NCBI GenBank assembly: GCA_965220185.1
Contig: OZ244807.1
Coordinates: 248,001-312,000 of the forward strand
Source of the DNA: Azotimanducus sp965220185
GTDB taxonomy: Bacteria > Pseudomonadota > Gammaproteobacteria > Pseudomonadales > Azotimanducaceae
Direction: 5' to 3'
DNA: 64,000 bases
A program made the translations under genes and the position numbers. Positions 41,326 to 51,325 of this stretch are shown here, in pieces. The notes under the pieces are model-generated. The model was not told the origin of the DNA, made no database searches, and saw only the letters and a program-made list of their open reading frames with translations. Every line of letters begins with the position of its first letter. Positions within the stretch are counted from its first letter, which is position 1.

Positions 41326-42178
41326 TTCGGCGCAGAATCCCGTCAAGGCTGTCGAGCGAAGAATACTGAATCACCAGTCGGCCCTTGCCGCGTTTGCCTG
41401 TGCGTATGCTCACCTTGGCGCCGAGGCGCTCGCCAAGCTCGCGCTCGAGAATAAGCGTGTCTGCATCTTTGTTCGTATTCTCACGCTTATCGAGGTCTTC
41501 CGTCTCCGACTTTCGCAGTCGATTCACGAGCGCTTCTGTCTGACGCACAGACAGCGCGCTCATCGCCGCTTCCTTCGCGGCCCTGATCTGCAACCCTTCG
41601 CTGAGACCGAGCAATACCTTGGCGTGTCCCTCGCTCAGTTCTTCGGCATCGAGCAGCGACTTGACCTCTGGCTCTAGCGCACGAAGCCGCAGAAGATTTG
41701 CCACCTTGGCGCGCGACAAGCCAACGGTCTCGGATACCGCCTGCTGCGTGAGACTGTGCTCACTCATCAGTTGATGGAGGCCTTCGGCCTGCTCCAGCGG
41801 GCGCAAATCGACACGCTGCATGTTCTCGACGAGGGCCACGGCGCGTGCTTGACCATCGTCCACATCGCGAATCAATGCTGGTATTTGCGTCAGCCCTGCC
41901 TGCTGCGCAGCTCGCCAACGCCGCTCGCCGGCGACGATCTCGTAGTTCCCTTCGCCAGCTAGCCGCAACAGCACAGGTTCGAGCACCCCTTGCTCTCGGA
42001 TCGAATCGGCGAGCGCGGCGAGGTCATCTTCGCCGAAATGACGCCTCGGTTGATCGCCATTTCGCCGAATGAGATCAATCGGCACCTGTTTGAGCCGGCC
42101 TTCCAAGGGATCGGGCGCCTCCCGCCCCGCAAGCAGTGCGTCTAGACCGCGCCCCAATCCGCGCTTGGCCGCATTCAT
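41309..42178 (-). CDS. parB: Chromosome partitioning protein ParB
   Basis: ParB binds parS, loads as a CTP-dependent clamp and drives origin segregation. The 289-residue product has RGLGRGLDALLAG at its start, VLEPVLLRL and IVAGERRWRAAQQAGL (the CTP-binding box), and VENMQRVDLRPLEQA. A helix-turn-helix (LTQQAVSETVGLSRAKVANLLRL, seen in the translation) and the C-terminal dimer domain follow. ATG 42178 overlaps the parA stop (ATGA). A parS site lies in recF. Confidence 0.96.
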   Translation of the reverse strand: MNAAKRGLGRGLDALLAGREAPDPLEGRLKQVPIDLIRRNGDQPRRHFGEDDLAALADSIREQGVLEPVLLRLAGEGNYEIVAGERRWRAAQQAGLTQIPALIRDVDDGQARAVALVENMQRVDLRPLEQAEGLHQLMSEHSLTQQAVSETVGLSRAKVANLLRLRALEPEVKSLLDAEELSEGHAKVLLGLSEGLQIRAAKEAAMSALSVRQTEALVNRLRKSETEDLDKRENTNKDADTLILERELGERLGAKVSIRTGKRGKGRLVIQYSSLDSLDGILRRIRSGS

Positions 42179-42945
42179 AAGCAACGCCTCCGATACTCCA
42201 CCGCAAGTGCTTGATAGGCGATCGCGCCTCTCGATTTCGCATCATAAACTGTCGCCGGCTCGCCGTGGCTCGGCGCTTCGGCGAGACGCACATTGCGCGG
42301 AATCACCGTGCGAAACAACAGGCGGTCGAAGTAACGCACCAGCTGCCTTGACACGTCGCGCGTCAGATTGCTGCGCGGGTCGTACATGGTGCGCAGTATG
42401 CCGTCGATCTCAAGCGCCGGATTCACAGCGTCGCGCACGGTGTCGATAGTATCGAGCAGCGCGGATAGACCTTCGAGCGCATAGTATTCGCACTGCATCG
42501 GGATGATGATGCCACTTGCGGCGCCAAGGCCGTTGATAGAGAGCTGATTGAGCGTCGGCGGGCAGTCGATCAAAATAACGTCATAGTCTGCGCGGATGTC
42601 CGCAAGTGCTGATTTGAGCCGTGTTTGCGGCGATTCCAAAGCTTGCAGCGCCACGTCCATCCCTGTCATGTCGCCGTGCGCGGGCAATAGATCCACGCCC
42701 GCAGCGAGCCTTGTCACGCGCACCTCAATGATCGCTGCGTCTTCAGCAAGCGAATCATAGAGACTAGATCGCAAGCTACTCGGCTGTACCCCGAAGCCAA
42801 GCGTCGCGTTCGCCTGCGGATCGAGGTCCACGAGCAAGGTTCGAGAGCCAAGCTCCGAGAGCGCCGCTGCGAGATTGACCGCGGTGGTCGTCTTGCCAAC
42901 CCCGCCCTTCTGATTGATGATGCAAACCACTCGCGCCGTGCTCAT
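42175..42945 (-). CDS. parA: Chromosome partitioning ATPase ParA (Soj)
   Basis: A Walker-type ATPase of 256 residues: deviant P-loop NQKGGVGKTTTAVNLAAALSELG with signature lysine, LVDLDPQANAT, and VILIDCPPTL. It works with ParB to move replicated origins. It overlaps rsmG by 4 nt (ATGA) and parB by 4 nt, in the conserved mnmG-rsmG-parA-parB run. Confidence 0.97.
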   Translation of the reverse strand: MSTARVVCIINQKGGVGKTTTAVNLAAALSELGSRTLLVDLDPQANATLGFGVQPSSLRSSLYDSLAEDAAIIEVRVTRLAAGVDLLPAHGDMTGMDVALQALESPQTRLKSALADIRADYDVILIDCPPTLNQLSINGLGAASGIIIPMQCEYYALEGLSALLDTIDTVRDAVNPALEIDGILRTMYDPRSNLTRDVSRQLVRYFDRLLFRTVIPRNVRLAEAPSHGEPATVYDAKSRGAIAYQALAVEYRRRCL

Positions 42946-43511
42946 GCGGCGGCCCCTCCAACACTGCGTATGGAGCGCCCTTCAATCTCGCCCGGCAGCC
43001 GCTCGCTGCCATCACCCACAAACAGCACCAGGCATCCGTGCGGTTTGACCAACCGAGCAAGAATGCGAAGCGCTTGCCCAGGCTTCGCCAGTGCGCGAGC
43101 GAGCGCGGTGTCAAAGCCCGGATTCGGCTCGATTTCACGCGCATCCGCTTCTAGGATTTCGAGATTGCCGAGGTCAAGGCGCGTCTTGACGAGGCGCAGG
43201 AAATCGCAGCGTCGAGACGCTCGTTCGATGAGCGTTATCGAGCGCGAAGCGTCGGCAATGGCGAGCGGAACGCCCGGCAAGCCTGCGCCTGATCCAACAT
43301 CTGCCGCTGATCGGCCCTCAATCAGCGGCAGCGCGCGGAGACTATCCATCAGATGATCTTCAAGAATCGCGTCGGCGTTGCCCGTGCGCCGCGAGAGCAT
43401 GTTGAATCGCCTGTTGGCGGCTTCAAGCATGGCGGCGAATTCTCTCAGGCGCTCGGTCTGTGCCGCGTCTAGTCCGATCCCGCCCACGGGCAAGATGTTA
43501 CGCCGCGACAT
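42942..43511 (-). CDS. rsmG: 16S rRNA m7G527 methyltransferase RsmG
   Basis: Methylates G527 of 16S rRNA using S-adenosylmethionine. The 189-residue product has [22 protein letters not shown] and the SAM-binding [16 protein letters not shown], with later [14 protein letters not shown]. It overlaps mnmG by 14 nt and parA by 4 nt. Confidence 0.96.
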   Translation of the reverse strand: MSRRNILPVGGIGLDAAQTERLREFAAMLEAANRRFNMLSRRTGNADAILEDHLMDSLRALPLIEGRSAADVGSGAGLPGVPLAIADASRSITLIERASRRCDFLRLVKTRLDLGNLEILEADAREIEPNPGFDTALARALAKPGQALRILARLVKPHGCLVLFVGDGSERLPGEIEGRSIRSVGGAAA

Positions 43512-45396
43512 CCCGCTTCAAATGGACAAGGAGGATCGATAGGGCTGCTGGCGTCATGCCATCAATACGCGCCGCTTCTGCAAGGTTGGCCGGCGCCCGG
43601 GCGCTCAGTTTTTCGGCGAGTTCGGCCGACAGGCCACTGATTGTGTGGTAGCTGAATGACGGAGGGATAGGCGTCGCTTCGCGTGCCTTGAGCTGCTCGA
43701 TTTCGCGCTCCATGCGCGGAATATAGCCAGCGTAGCTCGCTTCGATCTTCACCTGCTCCCAATCTTGCGGCAAGGTCTCAGACGCATCGTTCGCAGCATT
43801 GACGCTGTGATCGGTTTGCAGACTCGTGCGCAGCTCGGTCGCGCCGACTTCGGGCCGCCGCAATAGATCGAAGGCGCTGACATCCGTGGCGATCTTGCTG
43901 CCGCTTATTGCCGAGATCTGCTTCGCTTGCGCAGAACTTGGTGCGATGCGGGTTGTTCGCAGGACGCCGGTCAGCTTCGAGACACGGGACTGACGTTTCT
44001 GATAGACATGCCAGCGGGTATCATCCACAAGCCCAAGCTCGCGGCCTTTTGGCGTGAGCCGCGCATCGGCATTGTCCTCGCGCAGCAGAACACGATACTC
44101 AGCCCGGCTTGTGAACATTCGATACGGCTCTGTCACGCCTTGCGTGACGAGATCATCCACAAGCACACCGAGGTAGGCTTCCCGTCGCGACGGCACCCAA
44201 GGCTCGCGGGCCGCAACGTGCCCTGCCGCATTGATACCAGCGAGCAGGCCTTGCGACGCCGCTTCCTCGTAGCCTGTCGTGCCGTTGATCTGCCCGGCGA
44301 GGAACAGGCCTTTGATGCGCCGCGTCTCAAGCCACGGCCATAGTCCGCGCGGATCTAGGAAGTCGTACTCGATTGCGTAGCCGGGTCGCGTGATGTGCGC
44401 GGCCTCGCATCCCTCGATGCTGCGCACAAAAGCAAGCTGGGCATCAAACGGCAGGCTTGTGGAAATGCCGTTTGGATAGTATTCGTGCGTCTCAAGGCCT
44501 TCAGGCTCCATGAAGATCTGATGCGATGCACGTGCGGCAAAGCGCACGACCTTGTCTTCGATCGACGGGCAATAGCGCGGCCCCACACCTTCGATGCGCC
44601 CGCCATAGAGCGGCGAGTGGCTCAGCGCACCGCGGATGATCTCGTGGGTGCGCTCGTTTGTTGCAGTGATATGGCAGGGCTTCTGCTTCGGATGCTCGTC
44701 AATGGAACCGAGAAACGACATGACCGGCAAAGGCTCATCGCTCCGCTGCTCCATCATGCGCACGAGATCCATCGTGCGACCATCAATACGAGGGGGCGTT
44801 CCGGTCTTCAAGCGTCCTATTTGAAACCCGAGTTCACGGAGTCGTGCGGCGAGTTGCGTGGCGGGGCGTTCCCCCGCGCGACCACCAGCGTGACTCGCAC
44901 GACCGACATGAATGACGCCGCCAAGAAACGTCCCTGTTGTCAGCACAACAGCTCGCGCGGCATAGGTGATGCCGAGTGCCGTTTCCACCGCCACGACGCG
45001 CCCGTCTTCAAACACGAGATTCACCACGTCCTGCTGGACGAGCCGCAAGTTTGCTTGCCGTTCAACCGCCCGGCGTACTGCCGTGCGGTAGAGTCCCCGG
45101 TCCGCCTGCGCCCGTGTCGCCCGCACCGCGGCGCCCTTGCTTGCATTGAGCACCCGAAACTGAATGCCCGCTGCGTCCGCGGCGCTGGCCATCACGCCGC
45201 CCAGCGCATCGATTTCGCGCACAAGGTGACTCTTGCCTATGCCGCCGATCGCCGGATTGCACGACATTTGTCCTATTGTTTCAATGCTTTGCGTGATTAG
45301 CAGCGTATCTCGGCCCATGCGCGCGGCAGCGCACGCGGCTTCCACGCCAGCATGTCCAGCGCCAATGACAATGACTTCTGCGGCCAATCCGACCAC
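43498..45396 (-). CDS. mnmG: tRNA uridine-5-carboxymethylaminomethyl enzyme MnmG (GidA)
   Basis: FAD-dependent partner of MnmE that modifies U34 of certain tRNAs. The 632-residue product has the Rossmann motif [41 protein letters not shown], and the [11 protein letters not shown] and YCPSIEDK motifs. Its C-terminal domain ends with the usual helical LLVHLKRD. The start is GTG 45396. It is followed by rsmG and preceded by mnmE 41 nt upstream. Confidence 0.97.
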   Translation of the reverse strand: MVGLAAEVIVIGAGHAGVEAACAAARMGRDTLLITQSIETIGQMSCNPAIGGIGKSHLVREIDALGGVMASAADAAGIQFRVLNASKGAAVRATRAQADRGLYRTAVRRAVERQANLRLVQQDVVNLVFEDGRVVAVETALGITYAARAVVLTTGTFLGGVIHVGRASHAGGRAGERPATQLAARLRELGFQIGRLKTGTPPRIDGRTMDLVRMMEQRSDEPLPVMSFLGSIDEHPKQKPCHITATNERTHEIIRGALSHSPLYGGRIEGVGPRYCPSIEDKVVRFAARASHQIFMEPEGLETHEYYPNGISTSLPFDAQLAFVRSIEGCEAAHITRPGYAIEYDFLDPRGLWPWLETRRIKGLFLAGQINGTTGYEEAASQGLLAGINAAGHVAAREPWVPSRREAYLGVLVDDLVTQGVTEPYRMFTSRAEYRVLLREDNADARLTPKGRELGLVDDTRWHVYQKRQSRVSKLTGVLRTTRIAPSSAQAKQISAISGSKIATDVSAFDLLRRPEVGATELRTSLQTDHSVNAANDASETLPQDWEQVKIEASYAGYIPRMEREIEQLKAREATPIPPSFSYHTISGLSAELAEKLSARAPANLAEAARIDGMTPAALSILLVHLKRDVAA

Positions 45397-45437
45397 GACA
45401 ATGCGCCTTCAGTTGAATGAAGGCGAATTATAGGCGT

Positions 45438-46826
45438 TCACTTGCCAAGACAGAAATTGCGAAATATCTCGCCGAGCAGATCCTCGGTCGTGGTCAATCC
45501 GACGATTTCCGCGAGCGCGGTGTGCGCTTCGCGAAGGGACTCGGCGACGAGTTCGAGTGCCTTCGTGGTGGCGTGCTCATGCTGCGCCAACTTGAGTGCC
45601 TCTTGGCAACGCTGAAGCGCCTCCACATGTCGAGCGCGCGCAAGAAAGGTCGGTTCGCCGCGCACCGTGAGCACCTGTCGTTCGATTTCCTCGACGAGCG
45701 CCGCGCAATCTGTTCCGTCTTTGGCGGATATGGCGAGACAACCCGTTTCGCGAGTCGCCACCAAGTCCTGCTTGTTCATCACTTCAATCACGATCTGGCC
45801 TGTGCTGGGCACCGGCCATGCGCCTCGCGTCTCAGGACGACTCGCATCCCACAGGTCGAGTCGCACATCGGCCTCGTCAACCGCCGCCCGCGCCCGTTTG
45901 ACTCCCTCAGCTTCGACCTCGGACGAGGCGCTTCGCAGCCCTGCGGTATCGACGAGCTCCACCGGCTGCCCCGCGAGCTCGATCTGCTGATGGAGAACGT
46001 CTCGCGTCGTACCTGGCTCGGCGCTGACGATGGCTCGCTCAAGACCCGCCAATCGATTCATAAGGCTCGACTTTCCAACATTTGGCGCACCCGTCAATAC
46101 CAGCGTCAAGCCCTTGCTGAGCGCGGCGCCGCGCGCCGCTTCACCGAGCACCGCGTCAACCTGCGTTGCAAGCTGAGCAAGCCCGGCCTCTATCTCGCGC
46201 ATCTCCAAGAAAGACTCGGCTTCGTCTGCGAAATCGATACTCGCCTCGATTTCCACGCGAATCGCCTTGATCGCATCATTGAGCGCCGTAATGCGCTTCG
46301 AAAACTCGCCTTTGAGCGAGCGCACAGCGGCTCGCGCCATGCCTATCGATCCGCTGGCGATGAGGTCGGCGACCGCTTCGGCCTGCACCAAGTCGAGCTT
46401 TCCGCTCAGAAACGCCCGCTCGCTGAATTCGCCCGGCTTCGCCATGCGGGCACCGAGCGCGATGCAGCGTTCGAGCAGCATGGCGAGCAGCACCGGGCTG
46501 CCGTGCGCGTGCAGTTCAACAACGTCCTCCCCTGTGTAGCTCGCGGGGCCGCGAAACGCGACCGCAAGACCTTCGTCGATCGCCTCGCCTTCGCCGTCGT
46601 CAAATGTCGCTCGCGTCAATTGCCTCGGCGGTAGCGCGCCTCTGCTGATCGCCTCGCCGATGCGACGGGCATCGGGGCCTGATATCCGCACTATGCCGAT
46701 GCCGCCTTGCCCGAGCGGCGTCGCTATCGCCGCGATGGTATCGGTAGCGATTGTCCTAGCCTTTTCCTGTTCCGGGCGTTGCCGCCTCTCTCTCGATCTT
46801 ACGAGTGATGTACCACTGCTGCGCAA
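45438..46826 (-). CDS. mnmE: tRNA modification GTPase MnmE (TrmE)
   Basis: GTPase partner of MnmG. Conserved regions are the folate-binding N-domain (IAAIATPLGQGGIGIVRISG), the G-domain with GAPNVGKSSLMNRL, VDTAGLR and MNKQDL, and the C-terminal FCLGK with the essential Cys. The conserved N-terminus begins at 46751, where the codon is ATC; no ATG or GTG exists upstream. The only canonical start is TTG 46826, which adds 25 residues and overlaps yidC by 71 nt. The coordinates given use that TTG. Initiation at ATC 46751 or an assembly error are alternatives. Confidence 0.93.
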   Translation of the reverse strand: MRSSGTSLVRSRERRQRPEQEKARTIATDTIAAIATPLGQGGIGIVRISGPDARRIGEAISRGALPPRQLTRATFDDGEGEAIDEGLAVAFRGPASYTGEDVVELHAHGSPVLLAMLLERCIALGARMAKPGEFSERAFLSGKLDLVQAEAVADLIASGSIGMARAAVRSLKGEFSKRITALNDAIKAIRVEIEASIDFADEAESFLEMREIEAGLAQLATQVDAVLGEAARGAALSKGLTLVLTGAPNVGKSSLMNRLAGLERAIVSAEPGTTRDVLHQQIELAGQPVELVDTAGLRSASSEVEAEGVKRARAAVDEADVRLDLWDASRPETRGAWPVPSTGQIVIEVMNKQDLVATRETGCLAISAKDGTDCAALVEEIERQVLTVRGEPTFLARARHVEALQRCQEALKLAQHEHATTKALELVAESLREAHTALAEIVGLTTTEDLLGEIFRNFCLGK

Positions 46827-48477
46827 GCGAAAGGATATTGTTCACGAGCCAATAGAGGACGAGTCCTGACGGGAAGAATAGGAACAGCACAGTGAAAGCG
46901 ATGGGCATGGCCTTCATGATGCGCGCCTGCATCGGGTCGGGTGGCGGCGGATTCAGATATTGCATGAGGAACATGGACGCACCCATCAAAATCGGCAGTA
47001 CGAAGAACTGATCGATCTCCGAGAGATCCTGAATCCACAGCGCGAACGGCGCCTGCCGCAGCTCGACACTCTCGTAGAGCACCCAATAGAGCGCAATAAA
47101 CACAGGCATCGGCAGCAGCATCGGCAGGCAGCCACCCATCGGATTGGCGCCTTCACGCTTGTAGAGCGCCATCATCTCCATGGAGAGTTTCTGCCGGTCG
47201 TCCGAGTAGCGCTCCTGCAACTGCTTCATTTTGGGTGCCACTTGACGCATCTTCGCCATCGACTTGTAGCCAGCGTTCGACAAGGGGTAGAGCACAAGCT
47301 TGACGAGAAATGTCAACAGGATGATGGCCACGCCCCAATTGCCGACAAAGCTATGTAGCCAGTCGAGTACCCGAAAGAGCGGCACCGCGAGCCACCAAAG
47401 GAAGCCATAGTCAACGGTGAGATTGAGATCCGGCGCGATTTCCTGCAGCCGGCGTTGATTCTTGGGACCGAGGTAGAGTTCGGCCCCGAAGGCTCGCGTC
47501 TCGCCTGGCGCGAGCACCTGCTCAGGACCGATCAGCCCAACGGCATAGCCGCCGTCGCCTGTTTTTCGTCCAACATAGCTGTTGAGGTCGTTGGCCGAAG
47601 GTATCCACGCGCCAAGAAAGTAATGCTGCAGCATGGCCACCCAGCCGCCTTGCAGTCGCTCTTGAAACGGGCCGTCGTCGATATCGTCGAAATCGAGCTT
47701 GAAATAGCGGTCTTCCCTCGTTTGCAGCGCGGCGCCCACGTAGGGCCTCGGGCCGAGTCCGCTTGATTCCCCTGCGAACGCTTCGCCGCCGTCGTGCTTG
47801 AACTGCGCAAAGAGATTCACTCGCGCGATTTCCGATCCAGTGTTGGTGACACGGTATTGCAGATCGGCGAGATAGTCGTCATGCACGAAGCGATAGACCT
47901 TCTCCACGCGCACATGTTCCTTGCCTGCTTTCGGCAGCATCTCCAGCGTGACTTCCAAGGTTTGACCTTCTTCCGTCGCATATTCGCGCAGTGCAGTCGC
48001 ATAGACTGGGCGGCCGCTCGCATCGTCCGTACCGTCCGGTCCCACAAGCCCCGATTGGGCGACATATTCTCGGCCGTTGCCACGATCAAGCAGCGGGAAC
48101 GGGATATCTGGCGTCTCTAAGCTCAGCGGATGCGCTGGCAGCCGTGCGCGAACAATGTCTCCACCGACAAGATCAATCCACAAATCGAGCACTTGCGTTC
48201 GCACATGCACAGCTTTTCCTGTGTCTTGCTGGACTTCCCGAGGTGCTCCTGCCTGCGCCCCGGCGATGAGGGTGGCATCAGGCACGTCGCCACGGTTTTC
48301 CTGTGGCGCTAGCCCAAGCGGCGAATCGCCTTCGGACGGACTGGTGAGCTCTGGTACGTCATCCGACAATTGACTGTCACTCACACCGCCATAGTCTTCG
48401 TTCCACTGCAAAACAAGCAGGTAGGCCAGCACTGCCAAGCCTATGATCAGGAGATATCTTTGCCAATCTTGCGGCAT
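46756..48477 (-). CDS. yidC: Membrane protein insertase YidC
   Basis: Inserts proteins into the inner membrane alone or with SecYEG. The 573-residue gammaproteobacterial-type protein has an N-terminal membrane helix (LLIIGLAVLAYLLVLQW), a large periplasmic beta-domain (about 60-340), and five C-terminal helices. These include the WGVAIILLTFLVKLVLYPL region with the groove arginine nearby, and the NPMGGCLPMLLPMPVFIALYWVL region. It begins 2 nt after the rnpA-yidD gene. Confidence 0.97.
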   Translation of the reverse strand: MPQDWQRYLLIIGLAVLAYLLVLQWNEDYGGVSDSQLSDDVPELTSPSEGDSPLGLAPQENRGDVPDATLIAGAQAGAPREVQQDTGKAVHVRTQVLDLWIDLVGGDIVRARLPAHPLSLETPDIPFPLLDRGNGREYVAQSGLVGPDGTDDASGRPVYATALREYATEEGQTLEVTLEMLPKAGKEHVRVEKVYRFVHDDYLADLQYRVTNTGSEIARVNLFAQFKHDGGEAFAGESSGLGPRPYVGAALQTREDRYFKLDFDDIDDGPFQERLQGGWVAMLQHYFLGAWIPSANDLNSYVGRKTGDGGYAVGLIGPEQVLAPGETRAFGAELYLGPKNQRRLQEIAPDLNLTVDYGFLWWLAVPLFRVLDWLHSFVGNWGVAIILLTFLVKLVLYPLSNAGYKSMAKMRQVAPKMKQLQERYSDDRQKLSMEMMALYKREGANPMGGCLPMLLPMPVFIALYWVLYESVELRQAPFALWIQDLSEIDQFFVLPILMGASMFLMQYLNPPPPDPMQARIMKAMPIAFTVLFLFFPSGLVLYWLVNNILSLAQQWYITRKIEREAATPGTGKG

Positions 48478-48479
48478 GA

Positions 48480-49103
48480 CTACGCTGAGCGGTTCGACTC
48501 AGGCACGAGATCTACGCCGCCGGGATGCCAAGGATGGCATTTGGCAAGCCGTCGCACGGTCAGCGCTAGCCCGAGAATGACTCCGTGACCGCGTACAGCC
48601 TGCATGGCATAGGACGAACAGGTGGGGTAAAAGCGACATCGCTGTCCAAGCAGAGGACTCAGTATCAGTTGATAGGCTCTGAACAAAGACAGCACGCTCT
48701 TCACCGCGAGGCTTGGCTGCTCTGGCTGCGATTCTCCAAGCTTCAACACGACTTCATCGAATAGACCATCTATGCCGCCGAGCAGTGGTGTCGTCGCATT
48801 CCTCCGTTCTGTTGTCTTCCTAGCCCTCGCTCTAACAAGCACATCGAATCCCGCGAACGCATGCCGCCGCCGCCGAAAAGCCTCCCGCGCGAGACGCTTA
48901 AACCGATGCCTTTGCGTGCTGCGCGGATCATAGTCGCGACCGACGATGATACCAAGTCGAGCCTGCTGCTGGCGGTTCTGGGCGACAAGCACTTCCACGC
49001 CTTGTCGATGAACACGATGCTGCGCTCGTTTCAATACGGCGGCAAAGTCGCGTTTATTGGCGAGGCGGGCTTTTCTCGGCAGTCTGTGGGTGAGACCGTT
49101 CAC
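48480..49103 (-). CDS. Fused RnpA-YidD: RNase P protein component joined to the YidD membrane-insertion factor
   Basis: Residues 1-118 are the RNase P protein Rnp[36 protein letters not shown], and [16 protein letters not shown] as the basic RNA-binding motif. Residues 134-207 are Yid[36 protein letters not shown] and KCHPWHPGG. Normally these are two overlapping genes between rpmH and yidC; here no stop lies between them. A GTG at 48704 could start free YidD of 74 residues, though no clear ribosome-binding site precedes it. GTG 49103 overlaps the rpmH stop. Confidence 0.93.
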   Translation of the reverse strand: MNGLTHRLPRKARLANKRDFAAVLKRAQHRVHRQGVEVLVAQNRQQQARLGIIVGRDYDPRSTQRHRFKRLAREAFRRRRHAFAGFDVLVRARARKTTERRNATTPLLGGIDGLFDEVVLKLGESQPEQPSLAVKSVLSLFRAYQLILSPLLGQRCRFYPTCSSYAMQAVRGHGVILGLALTVRRLAKCHPWHPGGVDLVPESNRSA

Positions 49104-49234
49104 CTCGCAAGAAGTTTACGACCCTTGCGGCGACGCGCGTTCAGCACAGCACGCCCGCCTCTCGTTTTCATGCGTGCGCGAAAGCCGTGCCGACGCTTCC
49201 GTCGAATCACACTTGGTTGATATGTTCGCTTCAT
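49100..49234 (-). CDS. rpmH: 50S ribosomal protein L34
   Basis: A 44-residue basic protein: [20 protein letters not shown], then the [18 protein letters not shown] tail, the unmistakable L34 sequence. ATG 49234 is the family start; the frame stays open upstream into the origin region but is not coding there. Its stop overlaps the GTG of the rnpA-yidD gene. Confidence 0.98.
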   Translation of the reverse strand: MKRTYQPSVIRRKRRHGFRARMKTRGGRAVLNARRRKGRKLLAR

Positions 49235-49387
49235 AGAGCCTAGATCATGCGTTGAGCGCACCAATTTTAGACCAAAGTGATGCGCAACAATAATGACAAG
49301 GTGAATTTTTTGAAAACGGCTAGCTGTTGGACGAGCTACGGTGCTGGCCTGACAAATGAAAATCCTTATTATTATTGGCAGGACGAA

Positions 49388-49790
49388 TACCTGTGGATAA
49401 GTGCAGACGAGCCTTGTACCGCTTGATATCGAGCGGTGAATAAATCCCTTGGCAAGCCAGTGGATAACCTCTGGACAACGACAGTCTCTCAAGTTATGCA
49501 CCGATTATGAGAGCGTTTTGCACCGGCTTATGCACCGGCTTATGCACAATTGTTATGGTGGTGTCACATTGCGGTCACGAAAGATCAGGGTTGCAAGGTG
49601 AGCGCGAAGTGACGCCGATCAAATTTTATTTTCTTATAACTATTTGAAAATAAAGGGATAAAATGAGAAATAGAGCGTGAATTACAGCCTTTGATATGTG
49701 AAAGAGGCGCTCTCGATGATTGTTGGAGCAGCGAGATAAACGATGAAAGAACGCTCGCACACAAGATATCCACCGACTTATCCACAGGCG
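49388..49790. other. Candidate chromosomal replication origin (oriC)
   Basis: The rpmH-dnaA gap holds DnaA-box sequences: TTATCCACA on the minus strand at 49392-49400 and on the plus strand at 49778-49786, and TTATGCACA at 49540-49548. Single-mismatch boxes are TTATCCACT (minus, 49459-49467) and TTATGCACC (49494-49502 and 49528-49536). Two boxes lie in a CCGGCTTATGCA direct repeat. An AT-rich stretch at 49621-49672 could be the unwinding element. Flanking genes diverge and match the Pseudomonas-type origin. Apart from this, 49235-49913 shows no gene. Confidence 0.85.
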
Positions 49791-49913
49791 TGGGCGCGCC
49801 AAGAGGGGATTTTCGCACTGACGGAAAAAAATCTCTTGAAGAGTGTCACACGACGAACGCGAGACACTAGAATTGGAACCAATCTTGGTGGGCAACGGTG
49901 GCAGGTCAGATTC

Positions 49914-51302
49914 GTGAAAAATCTCGCGTTGGCAGAAGCAGTGACCGAAAAGCAGCACGAATCACTTTGGGAGATATGTAGAGAGCGACTGCGCGAAACG
50001 CTCGACGAGGAAGACTACAAAACCATGGTGCAGCCGCTGCGTGCGGTCGAGAGTGATGGTGCCCTATGCCTCTATGGTCCCAATGAATGGGTGCTGCAGA
50101 GGGTCAGCACTGACCTCCGCGACCAGGTCGCAGCCATTTGCGAAGAAGTGGGCGGCGGAAGCGTGACACTTGATGTCAGGCTGACTCCCTACGATGAGAC
50201 GGAGCGCTGGAACGGAAGCGTAGCGCCCGTGCGCAGCGGTCATGCCAAGCGGGAACCGCTCTATCGGGTTGAAAGCCGTTGGACATTTGATTCGTTTATC
50301 GAAGGGAGAGCCAACCAGCTCGCCAAGATATACGCCATGCAGGTGGCCGAAAAGCCAGCGGCTGAGCACAACCCATTGCTCATCTATGGCGCGTCGGGAC
50401 TGGGCAAGACGCACCTCCTGCACGCCATCGTCAATCAGATGCGAGAAGGTCATTCGAAGCTTTTCGTCGAATACGTGACTGCACGCGACTTTCGTCAGGA
50501 AATCGTCGGCTCGTTGCGACCACGAGGCAGAACGAGCGGACGATTCAGTGATATAGATAAACTGAAACAATGGTACAAGAATATCGACGTACTTCTCGTT
50601 GACGACATACACTTCCTCGCAGAGGCTGCGCGTACTCAGGAAGAAATGTTCGCGATCTTCAATGAGCTCTTGTTTGCAAACCGGCAGATGGTGTTCACCT
50701 CAGACATGTATCCGCGGGAAATAGAAGGTCTTGAAGAGCGCTTGGTCACGCGCTTTCTTGGTGGCCAGGCCGTGTGCGTGGAGTCGCCGGAGCTTGAGAC
50801 GAGGATCGCCATTTTGCTCACTAAGGCCGAAGAACAAGGCATTCGTCTAGAAGACGATGTTGCCCTCTATATGGCTGAGCGGATTCGCACCAACGTTCGT
50901 GAGCTTGAAGGCGCATTGAAGCAGGTCTACCAACGCGCCAAGGCGATGGGACGGCGGATAGACAAGGGGCTTGTCGGCGAAACGTTACGCGATGCGTTCC
51001 GCGTCGCTGCGGTGAAGCTCTCGATCGAGAACATACAAAGCGCTGTTGCGGACTACTACCGTATAAGACGTGTGGACTTGCTCGCGGAAACGCGCGAAAG
51101 GAGAATCGTTGTGCCACGACAGATGGCCATGTACCTCTGTACAGAGGTGACTGATAAGTCATTGATGGAAATAGGGAATGCGTTCAGGCGGGATCATACG
51201 ACAGTGATGCACGCTCGCAACCGTTTGTCGGAAATGCGTCGTATAAATCCGCAAGTTGCCGAGGACTGTCGTAATTTGCTGCGCGAACTCGGTAATATAT
51301 GA
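49914..51302 (+). CDS. dnaA: Chromosomal replication initiator protein DnaA
   Basis: Binds oriC and opens it. Domain I begins ESLWEICRERLRETLDEEDY, then the ATPase with Walker A GASGLGKTHLLHAI, Walker B VLLVDDIHFLA, and domain IV. Domain IV has the DNA-binding signature RDHTTVMHARNRL at the C-terminus. GTG 49914 (AGG 8 nt upstream) gives 462 residues; GTG 49941 is an alternative. The frame is open to an ATG at 49743, but that extension spans a DnaA box and is not DnaA-like. Its stop overlaps an ATG of the dnaN frame. Confidence 0.95.
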   Translation: MKNLALAEAVTEKQHESLWEICRERLRETLDEEDYKTMVQPLRAVESDGALCLYGPNEWVLQRVSTDLRDQVAAICEEVGGGSVTLDVRLTPYDETERWNGSVAPVRSGHAKREPLYRVESRWTFDSFIEGRANQLAKIYAMQVAEKPAAEHNPLLIYGASGLGKTHLLHAIVNQMREGHSKLFVEYVTARDFRQEIVGSLRPRGRTSGRFSDIDKLKQWYKNIDVLLVDDIHFLAEAARTQEEMFAIFNELLFANRQMVFTSDMYPREIEGLEERLVTRFLGGQAVCVESPELETRIAILLTKAEEQGIRLEDDVALYMAERIRTNVRELEGALKQVYQRAKAMGRRIDKGLVGETLRDAFRVAAVKLSIENIQSAVADYYRIRRVDLLAETRERRIVVPRQMAMYLCTEVTDKSLMEIGNAFRRDHTTVMHARNRLSEMRRINPQVAEDCRNLLRELGNI

Positions 51303-51325
51303 GCATAGGAACGAGTGCCAGAATC

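Noticed and set aside
44395..45300. Long plus-strand frame inside mnmG (and similar ones inside mnmE and atpA)
   Set aside because: These are long antisense frames caused by the codon use of the true genes.
49743..49913. 57-residue N-terminal extension of DnaA
   Set aside because: The stretch contains a DnaA box, and its translation is unlike DnaA domain I, which begins later.
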